Positions 44,382-54,634 of a DNA stretch of 64,000 nt are shown one piece after another. The notes under the pieces were generated by a model. The model was given only the letters and a program-made list of their open reading frames with translations, was not told the origin of the DNA and searched no databases. The DNA is taken from positions 129,355-193,354 of the forward strand of contig NZ_AFWT01000003.1 in the NCBI RefSeq assembly GCF_000224065.1, read 5' to 3'. Made by a program: the position numbers and the translations under genes. This DNA is from Thiorhodococcus drewsii AZ1. Its GTDB lineage: Bacteria > Pseudomonadota > Gammaproteobacteria > Chromatiales > Chromatiaceae. The stretch's first letter is position 1. Each line of letters begins with the position of its first letter.

Positions 44382-45149
44382 TTATGCATGCTGAGCGATC
44401 GGTGCCTTGTACGAGGGGCGGGGGCCAAACAACTGCTGGTCGACGAGCCAGAAGAGGTCGATGACGTCTGGAGTCAGCGAATTGACGACCGTTTCGCGTG
44501 GCAGAGCGAAAGGGGCGCGCGCCCCGTGATGGTCGACCAGTTCGCCGGCCTGGATGAAGCGAATGCCGAAACGCTGAAGCAGTCTCGCCAAACGTGGTTC
44601 CATCAGAGCGAAGCTGAAATCGGCCTCGCTGCGTAGGAACATGGCGATCCCCGCCATGAAGAGCCCGATGGGGATCATGGGAAAGGCATCGCGTTGTTCC
44701 GGCGTCTCGTGCGTTTCGTTCGGCGTCAGGCTGACGGGTTGCTTTGTGTCTTTGCGTCTGCGCCTGAAGGATTCCAGCACCGCCAGCCGGGACAGTTCTC
44801 CGTAACAGGCTTTCGGTAGGTGCTGGGGGTGAATTCCGAAAGCCGATGTCGGAGGGCAGAAGCGCTCGAATGGCAAGGGGCGGTCTTCATCATCCGAATC
44901 CGCGCAGATAAAACGAATGCATCCAACCGGCGCCTGCGTCTCGCGGTGGGTCATGAGACAGTGCAGCGCGCGGTCGTCGAACACGTCCCGTTCCATTTTG
45001 TCGGGGAAGCGCCCCTGGGGTTCGTACTCGAATTCCTCGCAATAGACCTGGTAACGGATATGAAGGGTCTGTTCGAGTTGCTCAGGGCATTGCGCGAGCT
45101 TGAGCTCGAAGTATTTCCCGAAGTTTGCGGCGATACTGGTTTGAGCCAT
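44382..45149 (-). CDS. Exosortase-associated GNAT acyltransferase (N-acyl amino acid synthase-like)
   Basis: 255 residues from ATG 45149 (ATG 45167 is an alternative). The N-terminal part is a GNAT-like domain with LHIRYQVYCEEFEYEPQGRFPDKMERDVFDDRALHCLMTH and GCIRFICAD, resembling the PEP-CTERM/exosortase-associated acyltransferases and FeeM-type N-acyl amino acid synthases. A second half of moderately hydrophobic segments follows (PMIPIGLFMAGIAMFLRSEADFSFALMEPRLARLLQRFGIRF). It may join a fatty acyl chain to an amino acid-like acceptor. It forms a two-gene unit with the methyltransferase downstream. Confidence 0.78.
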   Translation of the reverse strand: MAQTSIAANFGKYFELKLAQCPEQLEQTLHIRYQVYCEEFEYEPQGRFPDKMERDVFDDRALHCLMTHRETQAPVGCIRFICADSDDEDRPLPFERFCPPTSAFGIHPQHLPKACYGELSRLAVLESFRRRRKDTKQPVSLTPNETHETPEQRDAFPMIPIGLFMAGIAMFLRSEADFSFALMEPRLARLLQRFGIRFIQAGELVDHHGARAPFALPRETVVNSLTPDVIDLFWLVDQQLFGPRPSYKAPIAQHA

Positions 45150-45319
45150 GTCCTGCACTCCATGCATGATTGTGATAGGCGTATCCGATCAGCTGGCTCG
45201 TATCCAGGTCGCAGTCGTTGGTAGAGCCAGTTGGTCGGCCGATAAGCCGAACAGGTTCGCGGGCTAGCGTCGCAACGTGGCCGATCCTGGTATCGGCATC
45301 AAAGGGCCATTCTGAAGTT

Positions 45320-47494
45320 TTACTCCATCAACCGCCACCGCAGTTTGGTCAGTCGTTGACTCGATCCCGTCTGTTTGATCGCGATGCCGAGCGCCTTGGG
45401 TTGGGCGATGAGGACGACCAGGCGCTTGCCGCGCGTGACTGCGGTGTAGAGCAGGTTGCGTTGCAAGAGCGTGTAGTGCTGGGTCGCGAGCGGGATGACG
45501 ACGGCTGGGTACTCGGAGCCCTGGGCCTTGTGGACGCTGGTGGCGTAGGCGAGGGCGACCTCGTCCAGCTCGCTGCTCTCGTAGACGACGGCGCGACCGT
45601 CGAAGTCGATGGTCAGCAGTCCCTCTTCGACGTCGATCGACTGGATGCGCCCGATGTCTCCATTGAAGACCTCCTTGTCGTAGTCGTTGACCAGCTGGAT
45701 GACCTTGTCCCCCGGCGCGTAGGTCCATCCGAAGCGCTCGATGCGCGGCTGGGCGTCGGGATTGAGTGCGCTCTGAAGCGCAACGTTGAGTGCACGCGAG
45801 CCCAGCCCGCCACGGTTCATCGGGGTTAGAATTTGGACGTCACGCACCGGGTCGAGACCGAAGCGGCCGGGGATGCGTTCGGTGACGACCCGCATCAGTT
45901 TGTCGTGGATGGCCTCCGGTGTATCGCAGCGGATGAGATAAAAATCGCTGTCCGGGCGCTCGGCATCCGGCGGTTCGGGCATCTGTCCGGCGTTGATGCG
46001 GTGGGCGTTGACCACGATGCGCGAGGCGGCGGCTTGGCGGAAGATTTCGGTCAGACAGACGGTCGGGACCGCGCCGGAGCCGATGAGATCGGCGAGCACC
46101 GCGCCCGGTCCGACCGAGGGGAGCTGGTCGACGTCGCCGACCAGGAGAACACCGGCCTGGGTCGGTACAGCGCGCAGCAGTTGATTCATCAGCACCACAT
46201 CGACCATGGAGACCTCGTCGACCACCAGCAGATCGGTATCGAGCGGGCTGTACTGGTCGCGCTTGAAGCCCATGGTCTGGGGATCGAATTCGAGCAGACG
46301 GTGGATGGTCTTGGCTTCGCCGCCGGTCGACTCGGACAGACGCTTGGCGGCGCGCCCGGTCGGCGCGCACAGCAGCACCTCGACCCCCTTGGCGCGCAAG
46401 ATGCGCAGGATGCTGTTGACCACCGTGGTCTTACCCACGCCCGGACCGCCGGTGATGATGGTCGCCTTGCCGGAGACGGCGGCGCTGACTGCAGCGCGTT
46501 GCGAGTCGGAGAGCGCGAGCCCGGTCTGGGCCTCGACCCAGGGCAGCGCCTTGTCGACGTCGATCATGCCCCAGGGCGGCGGGTCGAGCTGGAGCCGCTC
46601 CAGACTGCGGGCGACGCCGAGTTCGGCGCGTTGCAATGGGGTTAGGAAGAGCGCGGGTCGGTCGTCGATGGGCTCGGCGATCAGACGTTCCTCGGCCAGC
46701 TCGACCTGGATCGCCTCCTGGATGATGGGCTCTGGGATCTCCAACAGGGCGCAGGACTGCTCGACCAGCGCTTCGTGCCAGGCGGCGCAGTGGCCGTCTC
46801 CGGCGATTTCCTGCAAGACGTGCCGCACCCCGGCCTGGGCGCGGATCAGCGAGTCGTGCGGGATGCCGAGCCGCTCGGCGATGGTATCGGCGGTCTTGAA
46901 GCCGATGCCGTGGATGTCGAGTGCGAGCCGATAGGGGTTCTCGCGTACCCGCTCGACCGCCTCCTCGCCATAGGTCTTGTAGATGCGCACCGCGCGCGCG
47001 GTGCCGACCCCGTGGGACTGGAGAAAGACCATGATCTCGCGGATGACCTTCTGTTCGGCCCAGGCCTCGGTGACCCGCTTCTGGCGCTTGGGGCCGATGC
47101 CATCCAGTTCCAGCATCCGCTCTGGGTTGTCTTCGATCACCTCGAACACCCGCTCGCCGAAGGCGCCCACCAGCTTGCGGGCGAAGTGCGGACCGATGCC
47201 CTTGACCATGCCCGAGCCCAGATAGCGCTCGATGCCGTCGAGCGTGCGCGGCGGAATGATCCGCAGAGCGGTCGACTTGAACTGGAGCCCGTGCTGGCGG
47301 TCGTTGACCCACCGGCCCTCCGCTTCCAGGTATTCGCCCGGCGTGACGCTCGCGGCCGAGCCGATGACGGTGATGAGATCGCGCTCGCCGCGCACCTTGA
47401 CGCGCAGCACGCAGAAGCCGCTCTCCGGGCTGTGGAAGGTGATGCGCTCGATGGAGCCGCTGAGGTGTTCGGTGGATGCGTGGGACTCGGACAT
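45320..47494 (-). CDS. recD2: RecD2-type ATP-dependent DNA helicase (SF1B)
   Basis: 724 residues. The N-terminal OB-like and helix-hairpin-helix region typical of RecD2 is followed by two RecA-like helicase domains. Motif I is [13 protein letters not shown], motif II carries VVDEVSMVD, and the C-terminal motif VI reads [13 protein letters not shown]. It is the stand-alone RecD-like enzyme (5'-3' helicase of genome maintenance), not RecD of RecBCD, as no recB or recC is adjacent. Cytoplasmic. The start has no clear ribosome binding site. Confidence 0.93.
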   Translation of the reverse strand: MSESHASTEHLSGSIERITFHSPESGFCVLRVKVRGERDLITVIGSAASVTPGEYLEAEGRWVNDRQHGLQFKSTALRIIPPRTLDGIERYLGSGMVKGIGPHFARKLVGAFGERVFEVIEDNPERMLELDGIGPKRQKRVTEAWAEQKVIREIMVFLQSHGVGTARAVRIYKTYGEEAVERVRENPYRLALDIHGIGFKTADTIAERLGIPHDSLIRAQAGVRHVLQEIAGDGHCAAWHEALVEQSCALLEIPEPIIQEAIQVELAEERLIAEPIDDRPALFLTPLQRAELGVARSLERLQLDPPPWGMIDVDKALPWVEAQTGLALSDSQRAAVSAAVSGKATIITGGPGVGKTTVVNSILRILRAKGVEVLLCAPTGRAAKRLSESTGGEAKTIHRLLEFDPQTMGFKRDQYSPLDTDLLVVDEVSMVDVVLMNQLLRAVPTQAGVLLVGDVDQLPSVGPGAVLADLIGSGAVPTVCLTEIFRQAAASRIVVNAHRINAGQMPEPPDAERPDSDFYLIRCDTPEAIHDKLMRVVTERIPGRFGLDPVRDVQILTPMNRGGLGSRALNVALQSALNPDAQPRIERFGWTYAPGDKVIQLVNDYDKEVFNGDIGRIQSIDVEEGLLTIDFDGRAVVYESSELDEVALAYATSVHKAQGSEYPAVVIPLATQHYTLLQRNLLYTAVTRGKRLVVLIAQPKALGIAIKQTGSSQRLTKLRWRLME

Positions 47495-47699
47495 GAGGGC
47501 GGCTCGATCGCTCTGCGTGCGGGTAGCGGGCGGAGAATGGATAGGATTAACAGGATTTTTCGGTATTGGCAGGATTTTTCACGCCACCGAGTGGCCGGAC
47601 AGCTGTCAGCGCGTGTTTTCGATCGTGCGTTTGAATGCGGTTTGTGGCGCTCAAGTCCTTGCCTTAAAATGAAGAATTGTCCCGCGTTGTCCCATTCGA

Positions 47700-48929
47700 A
47701 TGATCGCCGCACGTACCCCCGCCTTTTGGCGTGCGACCCTGGCCCTGAGCCTGGGTTCGCTGTTGACCTTTGCCAATCTATATACCCCTCAACCCCTGCT
47801 TCCGCTCTTCAGCGAGACCTGGGGTATCTCGCCGGTCCAGGCCAGCCTGACCGTTTCGCTGACGACCCTGGCCCTGAGCATTTCGCTCCTCGTCTACGGA
47901 CCCTTGTCGGACGCCATCGGGCGACGCGGGATCATGTTCGTGAGCATGACGCTGACGACCCTGTGTTCGCTGGCCATGGCCTTCGCGCCGGATTTCTGGT
48001 CGCTGCTTGCGCTGCGCACGGTCCAGGGGCTCGTGATCGGCGGTCTGCTCGCCGTCGCGATGGCCTACATGGGCGACGAGTTCGAGCACGACGCCATGGT
48101 CTTGGCGGTCGGGCTCTATATCAGCGGCAATTCGTTAGGCGGGATCTCGGGCCGGCTCATCAGCGGTGGCGTGGCCTCGGTCTGGGGCTGGCAGGGGAGT
48201 TTTCTGGTGACCGGCTGTCTGAGCCTGGTCATCCTGGTCATCTTCATCTGGATGTTGCCACCGTCGCGCGGTTTTCGACCCAAGCCCTTGCATCCGGTTG
48301 CCATGCTGGCCGACCTGGGACGGCATCTCCGCAATCCGGTCATTCTGCTCGCCTGTCTCGTCGGCGGTCTCAACTTCCTCGTCTTCATCAATATCTACAA
48401 CTACATCACCTATCTGCTGAGCGCACCGCCCTACAACCTCTCGCCCGCGCTGTTGGGGTTGCTCTTCCTCACCTATCTCTCGGGAACCTTGGCCGCTGGT
48501 GTTTCCGGTCGGATCGTGGGCACACGCTCCCAACCGTTGGCGATGGTCGTCGGGCTGCTCATCCTCATCAGCGGGACGCTTCTGACCCTGGTGCCGCATC
48601 TGGAGGCCATCATCCTCGGCATGGTGATCAATGCCATCGGCTTCTTCTTCACCCACACCCAGGCCGCCGGCTGGGTGAGCCGCAAGGCGGATGGCGCGCG
48701 TGCGAGCGCCTCGTCGCTCTATCTGATGTCCTATTACGGCGGTGCCAGCGTCGGCAGCTTCTATCTCGGTCCCTTCTGGCACTGGCTTGGCTGGGACGGC
48801 GTTGTTTTGGGTGCCGTCATCATGCTGTGCGTCGCCATAGGCGTTGCCTTGGGGTTGCGTGTGTTGGAGCGGCGCGACCGCGCTGCCCTGCCAGCCGATC
48901 CGGAGCATGATCCACTGCCGGATCTCTGA
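47700..48929 (+). CDS. MFS transporter, YnfM-like exporter
   Basis: 409 residues with twelve hydrophobic helices and the MFS motif A loop GPLSDAIGRRGIM between helices 2 and 3. The start LLTFANLYTPQPLLPLFSETWGISPVQASLTVS is typical of the YnfM/arabinose-efflux-like branch. The transported substance is unknown. It is divergent from recD2 with a 205-bp gap containing a repeated CAGGATTTTT motif (around 47550-47577). No local regulator gene is seen. Confidence 0.85.
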   Translation: MIAARTPAFWRATLALSLGSLLTFANLYTPQPLLPLFSETWGISPVQASLTVSLTTLALSISLLVYGPLSDAIGRRGIMFVSMTLTTLCSLAMAFAPDFWSLLALRTVQGLVIGGLLAVAMAYMGDEFEHDAMVLAVGLYISGNSLGGISGRLISGGVASVWGWQGSFLVTGCLSLVILVIFIWMLPPSRGFRPKPLHPVAMLADLGRHLRNPVILLACLVGGLNFLVFINIYNYITYLLSAPPYNLSPALLGLLFLTYLSGTLAAGVSGRIVGTRSQPLAMVVGLLILISGTLLTLVPHLEAIILGMVINAIGFFFTHTQAAGWVSRKADGARASASSLYLMSYYGGASVGSFYLGPFWHWLGWDGVVLGAVIMLCVAIGVALGLRVLERRDRAALPADPEHDPLPDL

Positions 48930-48956
48930 GCCGAGCCTGGTTGCCTGTCTTCGGTA

Positions 48957-48986
48957 GAAAAATGGCCGACTCGGAGAGTCGGCCAT
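48957..48986 (-). terminator. Rho-independent terminator of the YqhD-like gene
   Basis: An 11-bp perfect stem ATGGCCGACTC / GAGTCGGCCAT with a 3-nt loop (48962-48986) is followed on the minus strand by a run of T (the A run 48958-48962). It lies 88 bp after the minus-strand yqhD-like stop. The MFS gene on the plus strand ends 28 bp before it, so both may use it. Confidence 0.75.
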
Positions 48987-49073
48987 GCGGTCGGGGCGAT
49001 TCCTGCCGTTGACGCCCGAGGGCTGGGCAGGATGGATGCCCAGCGTGGCGCTGGGACCCTTGAGCAGGCCGCG

Positions 49074-50228
49074 TTACAAGGCCAGTTCGTAGACCTTGCG
49101 CGAACGTTCGATGTCGACGTCCTGGTGTTCGCCAAGCGCGGTCATGCCGTGCTGCTCCAGTTTGTCGAGTAGTGCGGGAATGGCATCGGCGCCGATGTCG
49201 TAGCCGCCGAGACGGGTGCCGACGCCGAGCGATTCGAAGAAGTCGCGGGTGCGTGAGATGGCTTCATCGATCCGTGCGTCCGGGTCGCCGTCGCCCAGAT
49301 TCCAGATCCGCTCGGCGTATTGCAGCAGCTTGTCGCGCTTCTGCTCGCGTCTCACCTGGAGCATCGCAGGCAGCACGATGGCGAGCGTCTGGGCGTGATC
49401 GAGCCCGTGCAGGGCGGTGAGTTCGTGACCGAGCATGTGGGTGGCCCAGTCCTGCGGTACGCCCGCGCCGATCAGCCCGTTCAGGGCCAGGGTCGCGGTC
49501 CACATGATATTGGCCCGAACCGCGTAGTTCTCCGGATCGGCGAGCGCCTTGGGGCCTTCCTCGATCAGCGTCAGCAGCAACCCCTCGGCGAAGCGGTCCT
49601 GGACCTTGGCATCCGCCGGATAGGTCAGGTATTGCTCGATGGTGTGGACATAGGCATCCACGATGCCATTGGCCACCTGACGTGGCGGTAGGGTGAAGGT
49701 CTTGGTCGGGTCGAGCACCGAGAATCGCGGAAAGACCGCCGGGTGGGCGAAGAAGAGCTTGTCCTGGGTCGCGCGTCGAGTGACGACCGAGCCGCAGTTC
49801 ATCTCGGAGCCGGTGGCCGGCAGGGTGAGGACGGTGCCGAGCGGCAGTGCGCTTTCGATCGGGGCATGGCGGGCCAGGATGTCCCAGGGCTCGCCATCGA
49901 ATGGGACGGCGGCGGCGATGAACTTGGTGCCGTCGATCACCGATCCGCCGCCGATGGCGAGCAGGAAGTCGACCGATTCGCGCCGCGCCAGCTCGACCGC
50001 CTGCATCAGGGTTTCAAAGGTGGGATTCGGCTCGATGCCGCCGAACTCGAACAGGCTCAGTCCGGTCAGCGCCTGTCTCACCTCATCCAATGTGCCCGTC
50101 TTTTTCACGCTGCCGCCGCCGTAGGTGATCAGCACCTTGGCTCCCTGCGGGATTTCCTGCGCGATGTCGGCAATGCGTCCCTGACCGAAGAGAATGCGGG
50201 TCGGATTGTGGAAGGTGAAGTTCTGCAT
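49074..50228 (-). CDS. yqhD: Iron-containing alcohol dehydrogenase, YqhD-like NADPH aldehyde reductase
   Basis: 384 residues from ATG 50228, with GGAG upstream. The fold is the Fe-type (group III) dehydrogenase: GGGSVIDGTKFIAA (nucleotide-binding) and metal-ligand histidines around GLDHAQTLAIV and HMLGHEL. YqhD-type enzymes reduce short aldehydes with NADPH, for detoxification. The gene follows an OYE-family reductase by 80 bp on the same strand, an association that fits electrophile defence. It could also act on acetaldehyde from ethanolamine, but the distance to eutBC makes this speculative. Confidence 0.9.
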   Translation of the reverse strand: MQNFTFHNPTRILFGQGRIADIAQEIPQGAKVLITYGGGSVKKTGTLDEVRQALTGLSLFEFGGIEPNPTFETLMQAVELARRESVDFLLAIGGGSVIDGTKFIAAAVPFDGEPWDILARHAPIESALPLGTVLTLPATGSEMNCGSVVTRRATQDKLFFAHPAVFPRFSVLDPTKTFTLPPRQVANGIVDAYVHTIEQYLTYPADAKVQDRFAEGLLLTLIEEGPKALADPENYAVRANIMWTATLALNGLIGAGVPQDWATHMLGHELTALHGLDHAQTLAIVLPAMLQVRREQKRDKLLQYAERIWNLGDGDPDARIDEAISRTRDFFESLGVGTRLGGYDIGADAIPALLDKLEQHGMTALGEHQDVDIERSRKVYELAL

Positions 50229-50308
50229 CTGGTTTGGTTCTCCGGTTGGTTTTCACCGCAGGTTGGACAGCGAACGCAGGCGTTGGTGTCCAGCGTGATG
50301 AGGGACGT

Positions 50309-51409
50309 TCAGTCGGCTTCGCTGAGGAAGGGATAATCGGTATAGCCGTGGGCGTCGCCGCCGTAGAGGGTGCTCTCGTCCAGCGCGTTCAGCGGGGCAT
50401 CCAGGCGCAGACGTTCGGCTAGATCCGGGTTGGCGATGTAGAGCCTGCCGAAGGCGATGAGGTCGGCCGCGTTTTTGGCTCGGACCGATAGAGCGAGATC
50501 GCGCGTGTAGCCGTTGTTGGCGATGTAGGTGCCTGGGAAGTGCTTGCGTAGCCTGGAGAGTTTAAAGCTGTGTCCGGTCTCGCGCGGACCGCCGGTGATG
50601 CCCTCAATGACATGCAGGAAGCCGAGCCCGCGCTCGGCAAGCTGGTCGACCGCATAGGTGAAGAGCGACTCTGGATCGCTGTCGTCGATGTCGTTGAAGG
50701 GCGAGAGCGGCGAGAGCCGGACCCCGACACGGTCCTTCCCCCAGACCTCCAGCACCGCGTCGACGACCTCGAGTAGTAGACGCGACCGGTTCTCGATGGT
50801 GCCGCCATAGGCGTCGGTCCGTCGGTTGCTCTTGTCGCGCAGGAACTGATCGAGCAGATAGCCGTTGGCCGCATGGATCTCTACCCCATCGAACCCGGCC
50901 GCTCGGGCATTCTCGGCGGCGCGCCGATAGTCCGCGACGATGCCGGGCAGTTCCTCCAGGTCGAGTGCACGTGGCGTCACCATGTCGACCATCCCTCGGT
51001 CGGTGAAGACTTGACCCTCGGCGCGTATCGCCGACGGTGCGACGGGTAGCGCGCCGCCTTCCTGTAGATCGGGATGCGAGACGCGCCCGACGTGCCAGAG
51101 CTGGACGAAAATCTTGCCGCCGTGTCCATGGACGGCGTCGGTGACGCCTTTCCAGCCCTGGATCTGTTCAGCGTTGTAGATGCCAGGCGTCTGGATGTAG
51201 CCCTTGCCCTGCTGCGAGATCTGCGATGCTTCGGTGATGATGAGTCCGGCGGTGGCGCGTTGAGCGTAGTAGGTCGCCATCAAGGGGGTTGGAACGTCGC
51301 CGGCGCCAGCGCGGTTGCGCGTCAGGGGTGCCATCACCAGACGATTGGCGAGTGTCAGGCTGCCGAGTTGGTAGGGTTGAAAGAGGTCGTTGCTGTTCTG
51401 GTCGGTCAT
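50309..51409 (-). CDS. nemA: Old yellow enzyme / alkene reductase (NemA-like)
   Basis: 366 residues from ATG 51409, with GGAGACG upstream. FMN-binding OYE barrel: LFQPYQLGSLTLANRLVMAPLTRNRA at the N-terminus, FVQLWHVGRVSHPDLQ, GVEIHAANGYLLDQFLRDKSNRRTDAYGG and GRLYIANPDL. These NAD(P)H-dependent flavoenzymes reduce activated alkenes and nitro compounds. It is the first of two genes with yqhD. No TetR-type nemR repressor gene is adjacent; a 244-bp gap separates it from the divergent chemoreceptor. Confidence 0.92.
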   Translation of the reverse strand: MTDQNSNDLFQPYQLGSLTLANRLVMAPLTRNRAGAGDVPTPLMATYYAQRATAGLIITEASQISQQGKGYIQTPGIYNAEQIQGWKGVTDAVHGHGGKIFVQLWHVGRVSHPDLQEGGALPVAPSAIRAEGQVFTDRGMVDMVTPRALDLEELPGIVADYRRAAENARAAGFDGVEIHAANGYLLDQFLRDKSNRRTDAYGGTIENRSRLLLEVVDAVLEVWGKDRVGVRLSPLSPFNDIDDSDPESLFTYAVDQLAERGLGFLHVIEGITGGPRETGHSFKLSRLRKHFPGTYIANNGYTRDLALSVRAKNAADLIAFGRLYIANPDLAERLRLDAPLNALDESTLYGGDAHGYTDYPFLSEAD

Positions 51410-51653
51410 GTTCGTCTCCGTTCGATGGTGGTTGAATCGGGGTGACTGTCTTATCGCCGCGTAAATAAGGATCGGCGAGGCTCGATGAAATGGCCTTCAA
51501 TTCTCCGCGAGCATCGCAGCGGATCCGATCGGTGGCCGCGAAATGTGTTCAGGTGCCTACATTAGATTAGAATCGCATCGATCTGTTGATGCGCATCGCG
51601 ACGACAGCCCTAAGATCGATTGGCCGCTCTCTTTTCTCACTGGGGATCTCTAC

Positions 51654-53690
51654 ATGCTCGCGCGTTTTTCCATGATGCAAAAACTGTTGGTCACCTTAGT
51701 GCCAATGACGCTGGTTATATTGGCAGGGATAATCCTTTTCATGCAGTTGATCCTGAGGGATGCGATGACCGAGGGCGCGATCGAATCGGCTCGTCAAATG
51801 GCGAGCGCTGAGGGGCGCGTGATCCAGGGGAAACTCAACGGCGAATTGCGTGCTCTACAGGCATTGTTGGCGGTTGTCGAGACGCGCGCTGAGATCCCGG
51901 TCGAGGCGCGTCGGGATCGGCTCAATCGCATTCTCTCGACCTACCTCCAGGATCATCCCGAGCTGCTTGGCGCTTGGACGCTATGGGAGCCCAACACCTT
52001 CGATGGCTTGGATGCCCAATATGCGGGAGCCTCCGGCCATGATGCGACCGGGCGGTTCATTCCCTATTGGTATCGCGACGGCGGCAAGATCAAGATGGAG
52101 GCGCTTAAGGGGTACGAAACACCCGGAGACGGCGACTATTATCTGCTGGCTCGCAACAGTGGCAAACCTGTGATTATGGATCCCTTCAGTTATGAGGTGG
52201 ATGGTAAGCCGGTGCTGATGACCTCGATCGTCGTGCCCATCATCGAGGGCGGTCGGGTGGTTGGCGTCCTGGGCGTCGATATGTCGATCTCGGCGATCCA
52301 GAAAATCATCGTCTCCATACGCCCTTTCGGTGGAGCTGCGGCGCTGTTCACCCATGATGGCATGGTGATCGCTCATATAGACGAGGTGCGGCTGGGCAAG
52401 AATGTGACCGAGGTCGAGAAGGAATCCTTGGGTGAGGATCTGCCGCGATTAACCGAAGCGCTGGCACGGGGGACGCCCTTTACCACCATCCGATACAGCG
52501 ACCTTTTTCAAGGCCAGGGCCTGGTGATTACGACTCCTTTGACCCTGGCCGGCAAGGAAGGGCAGTGGTCGATTGGCATGGCGCTGCCGCTCGATGCGGT
52601 GCTGGCCGAGAGCAACGCGCTCATTCTCCAGCTGACGCTGATTGGTGTCGTTGGTCTGGTTCTGCTGATCGGTGTGATCCTGTTGCTCGGTCGCAGCGTT
52701 TCCGTTCCTCTCCGTCGCGTCGGTACCGCGCTGGGCAATATCGCCAGCGGAGAGGGCGATCTCACGCGGCGTCTTCCGGTCGACGGCAAGGACGAGATCG
52801 CCTTGATCTCGGCCAACTTCAACGCCTTCGTCATCAAAATTCAGGCCCTCATTGCCCAGGTGACGGGTGCGACCAGCCAGCTCGCGGCGGCGGCCGAGCA
52901 GCTCAACATGACCAGTGAGGGTACCAAGGATCAGATCCAAAGCCAGCAGGCCGAGACGGATCAGGTCGCGACTGCCATGAACGAGATGACGGCGACCGTG
53001 CAGGAGGTCGCCGCCCACGCGAACAGTGCAGCCCAGGCTGCGCGCGAGGCCGACTTGGAGGCTCGGCAGGGCAGCGGTGTGGTGCGGGAGACCATCGACG
53101 CGATCCAGGCATTGGCCCGCGAGGTGGAGCAGGCGGCCGGTGTGATCCATCGTTTGGAGGCGGATAGCGACGAGATCGGCAAAGTGCTCGACGTGATCCG
53201 AGAGATCGCCGAGCAGACCAATCTGCTCGCCCTCAATGCCGCGATCGAGGCCGCCCGTGCCGGCGAGCAGGGCCGAGGATTCGCCGTTGTCGCCGACGAG
53301 GTGCGCAGTCTGGCCTCGCGCACCCAGGATTCGACCAAGGAGATTCAATCGATGATCGAACGTCTCCAGAGCGGAGCGAATAGCGCCGTGACGGCGATGG
53401 AGCGGGGGCAGGCGCGTTCGAACGAGACGGTCGAAAAGGCTGGTCAGGCCGAGCGGTCGCTGGCTGCCATCGGCGAGTCGATCACCCGGATCAACGACAT
53501 GAACACCCAGATCGCAAGCGCGTCGGAGGAGCAGAGCGCGGTCGCCGGCGAGATCGATCGCAATCTGACCAACATCGTCCACTCGGTCGACGGCACCTCT
53601 AACGCATCCGCTCAGATCGCTTCGTCGAGCGACGGGCTCGCCAGACTCGCCGCCGAACTGCAGGGTCTCGTCGGTCAGTTCAAGGTGTGA
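51654..53690 (+). CDS. Methyl-accepting chemotaxis protein with dCache sensor
   Basis: 678 residues from ATG 51654, with GGGGAT upstream. Transmembrane helix 1 (about 9-33) is followed by a double-Cache periplasmic domain ([71 protein letters not shown]). Transmembrane helix 2 is near 322-343, then HAMP and a methyl-accepting domain with tip [34 protein letters not shown]. It lacks a C-terminal CheR tether. A nearly parallel but broken copy of the signalling domain lies at 54635-55305. Ligand unknown; dCache domains often bind amino acids or carboxylates. Confidence 0.92.
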   Translation: MLARFSMMQKLLVTLVPMTLVILAGIILFMQLILRDAMTEGAIESARQMASAEGRVIQGKLNGELRALQALLAVVETRAEIPVEARRDRLNRILSTYLQDHPELLGAWTLWEPNTFDGLDAQYAGASGHDATGRFIPYWYRDGGKIKMEALKGYETPGDGDYYLLARNSGKPVIMDPFSYEVDGKPVLMTSIVVPIIEGGRVVGVLGVDMSISAIQKIIVSIRPFGGAAALFTHDGMVIAHIDEVRLGKNVTEVEKESLGEDLPRLTEALARGTPFTTIRYSDLFQGQGLVITTPLTLAGKEGQWSIGMALPLDAVLAESNALILQLTLIGVVGLVLLIGVILLLGRSVSVPLRRVGTALGNIASGEGDLTRRLPVDGKDEIALISANFNAFVIKIQALIAQVTGATSQLAAAAEQLNMTSEGTKDQIQSQQAETDQVATAMNEMTATVQEVAAHANSAAQAAREADLEARQGSGVVRETIDAIQALAREVEQAAGVIHRLEADSDEIGKVLDVIREIAEQTNLLALNAAIEAARAGEQGRGFAVVADEVRSLASRTQDSTKEIQSMIERLQSGANSAVTAMERGQARSNETVEKAGQAERSLAAIGESITRINDMNTQIASASEEQSAVAGEIDRNLTNIVHSVDGTSNASAQIASSSDGLARLAAELQGLVGQFKV

Positions 53691-53700
53691 TGCGCTCGTG

Positions 53701-53733
53701 AGCCGCCAGCCGCCAGCCGCCAGCCGCCAGCCG
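53701..53733. repeat. Short tandem repeat of AGCCGCC
   Basis: About five copies of the 7-bp unit AGCCGCC lie between the chemoreceptor stop and the convergent HAD gene. It is a simple-sequence repeat that could vary in number and has no coding role that I can see. Confidence 0.6.
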
Positions 53734-53737
53734 CTCC

Positions 53738-54598
53738 TCAGACTTGGAGTCCGAAGAGCGTGCGCAGATAAGTCGCGACCGATTCCTCGGCGTTCGAGCC
53801 GATGACCTCCAGGTCCGGCAGGGCTTCCTTGAGTCGAGGGTCGGCGTTGGCCATGAGGACGCCCTTGCCGGCGTAGCGCAGCATTTCGAGGTCGTTGCGG
53901 CCGTCGCCGAAGGCGATGACCTCGGCTGCATTGAGGCCGAGTCGCTGCACCATGTCGGCCAGCGCCTCGCCCTTGGAGACGCCCTTGGCCATGACCTCCA
54001 GAACCACCGGTAGCGCATAGGTGGTGTCCAACTGGTCCCCGTGGCGGTCCAGGATCCGGTGCTCCAGATCCTGGAGGTAGTCTGGATCCTCCGCGTAGTA
54101 GAACACCTTGAGCACCGGCGACTCGTCGAGCGTCGCGAAATCGGTCATGCGATAGGCGAACCCCGAATCCTGGTGATAACGCAGCAGGAGCGGCTTGGGC
54201 GTTTCGACCAGCCAGCCATCGACCCGATAGAGATTGACGTGGGCGCGTCCGAAGACCGGGTCCCTCAGCAGAAAGTCGAGACAGTCGGGGACGATCGGAT
54301 GGCAGTGTGTCATTTGACCCTGACTGTCGTGTGCCAAGGCACCATTGCTTGAGATGAGCGCGCCCTGGCTGCCGAGCTGCTCGGCGATGCGCTGAAGGTC
54401 CAGATAATGACGCCCGGAAGCCAGTAGGACCTGGACGCCGCGATCCTGCAATGTGTTCAGCACCGCGCGGCTGTGCTCGCCGAGACGATGGTCGTCGTTC
54501 AAGAGGGTCCCATCGAGATCGCAGACGACCAGGCGATAGGGGCAGGAGTGAAAACGGACGGTACTTTGCGCCCCGCCCAAGGCAGAAAGGTCTGACAT
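53738..54598 (-). CDS. HAD-superfamily phosphatase of the Cof/YidA type
   Basis: 286 residues. HAD motif I is VVCDLDGTLLNDD, motif II LLASGRHY, motif III the Lys in the MAKGVSKGEAL region, and motif IV IAFGDGRNDLEML. The C2 cap domain between motifs II and III places it in the Cof/YidA group that dephosphorylates sugar phosphates and other small phosphate esters. Cytoplasmic. It is co-directional with the pseudogene upstream and convergent with the chemoreceptor gene. The start is uncertain within the first 20 residues. Confidence 0.85.
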   Translation of the reverse strand: MSDLSALGGAQSTVRFHSCPYRLVVCDLDGTLLNDDHRLGEHSRAVLNTLQDRGVQVLLASGRHYLDLQRIAEQLGSQGALISSNGALAHDSQGQMTHCHPIVPDCLDFLLRDPVFGRAHVNLYRVDGWLVETPKPLLLRYHQDSGFAYRMTDFATLDESPVLKVFYYAEDPDYLQDLEHRILDRHGDQLDTTYALPVVLEVMAKGVSKGEALADMVQRLGLNAAEVIAFGDGRNDLEMLRYAGKGVLMANADPRLKEALPDLEVIGSNAEESVATYLRTLFGLQV

Positions 54599-54634
54599 CG
54601 ACTTCGGTGGTTACCTAATAAGAAGGGTGGTCGA

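Noticed and set aside
47550-47577. Repeated CAGGATTTTT between recD2 and the MFS gene
   Set aside because: Two short copies only; no hairpin or promoter structure could be supported.
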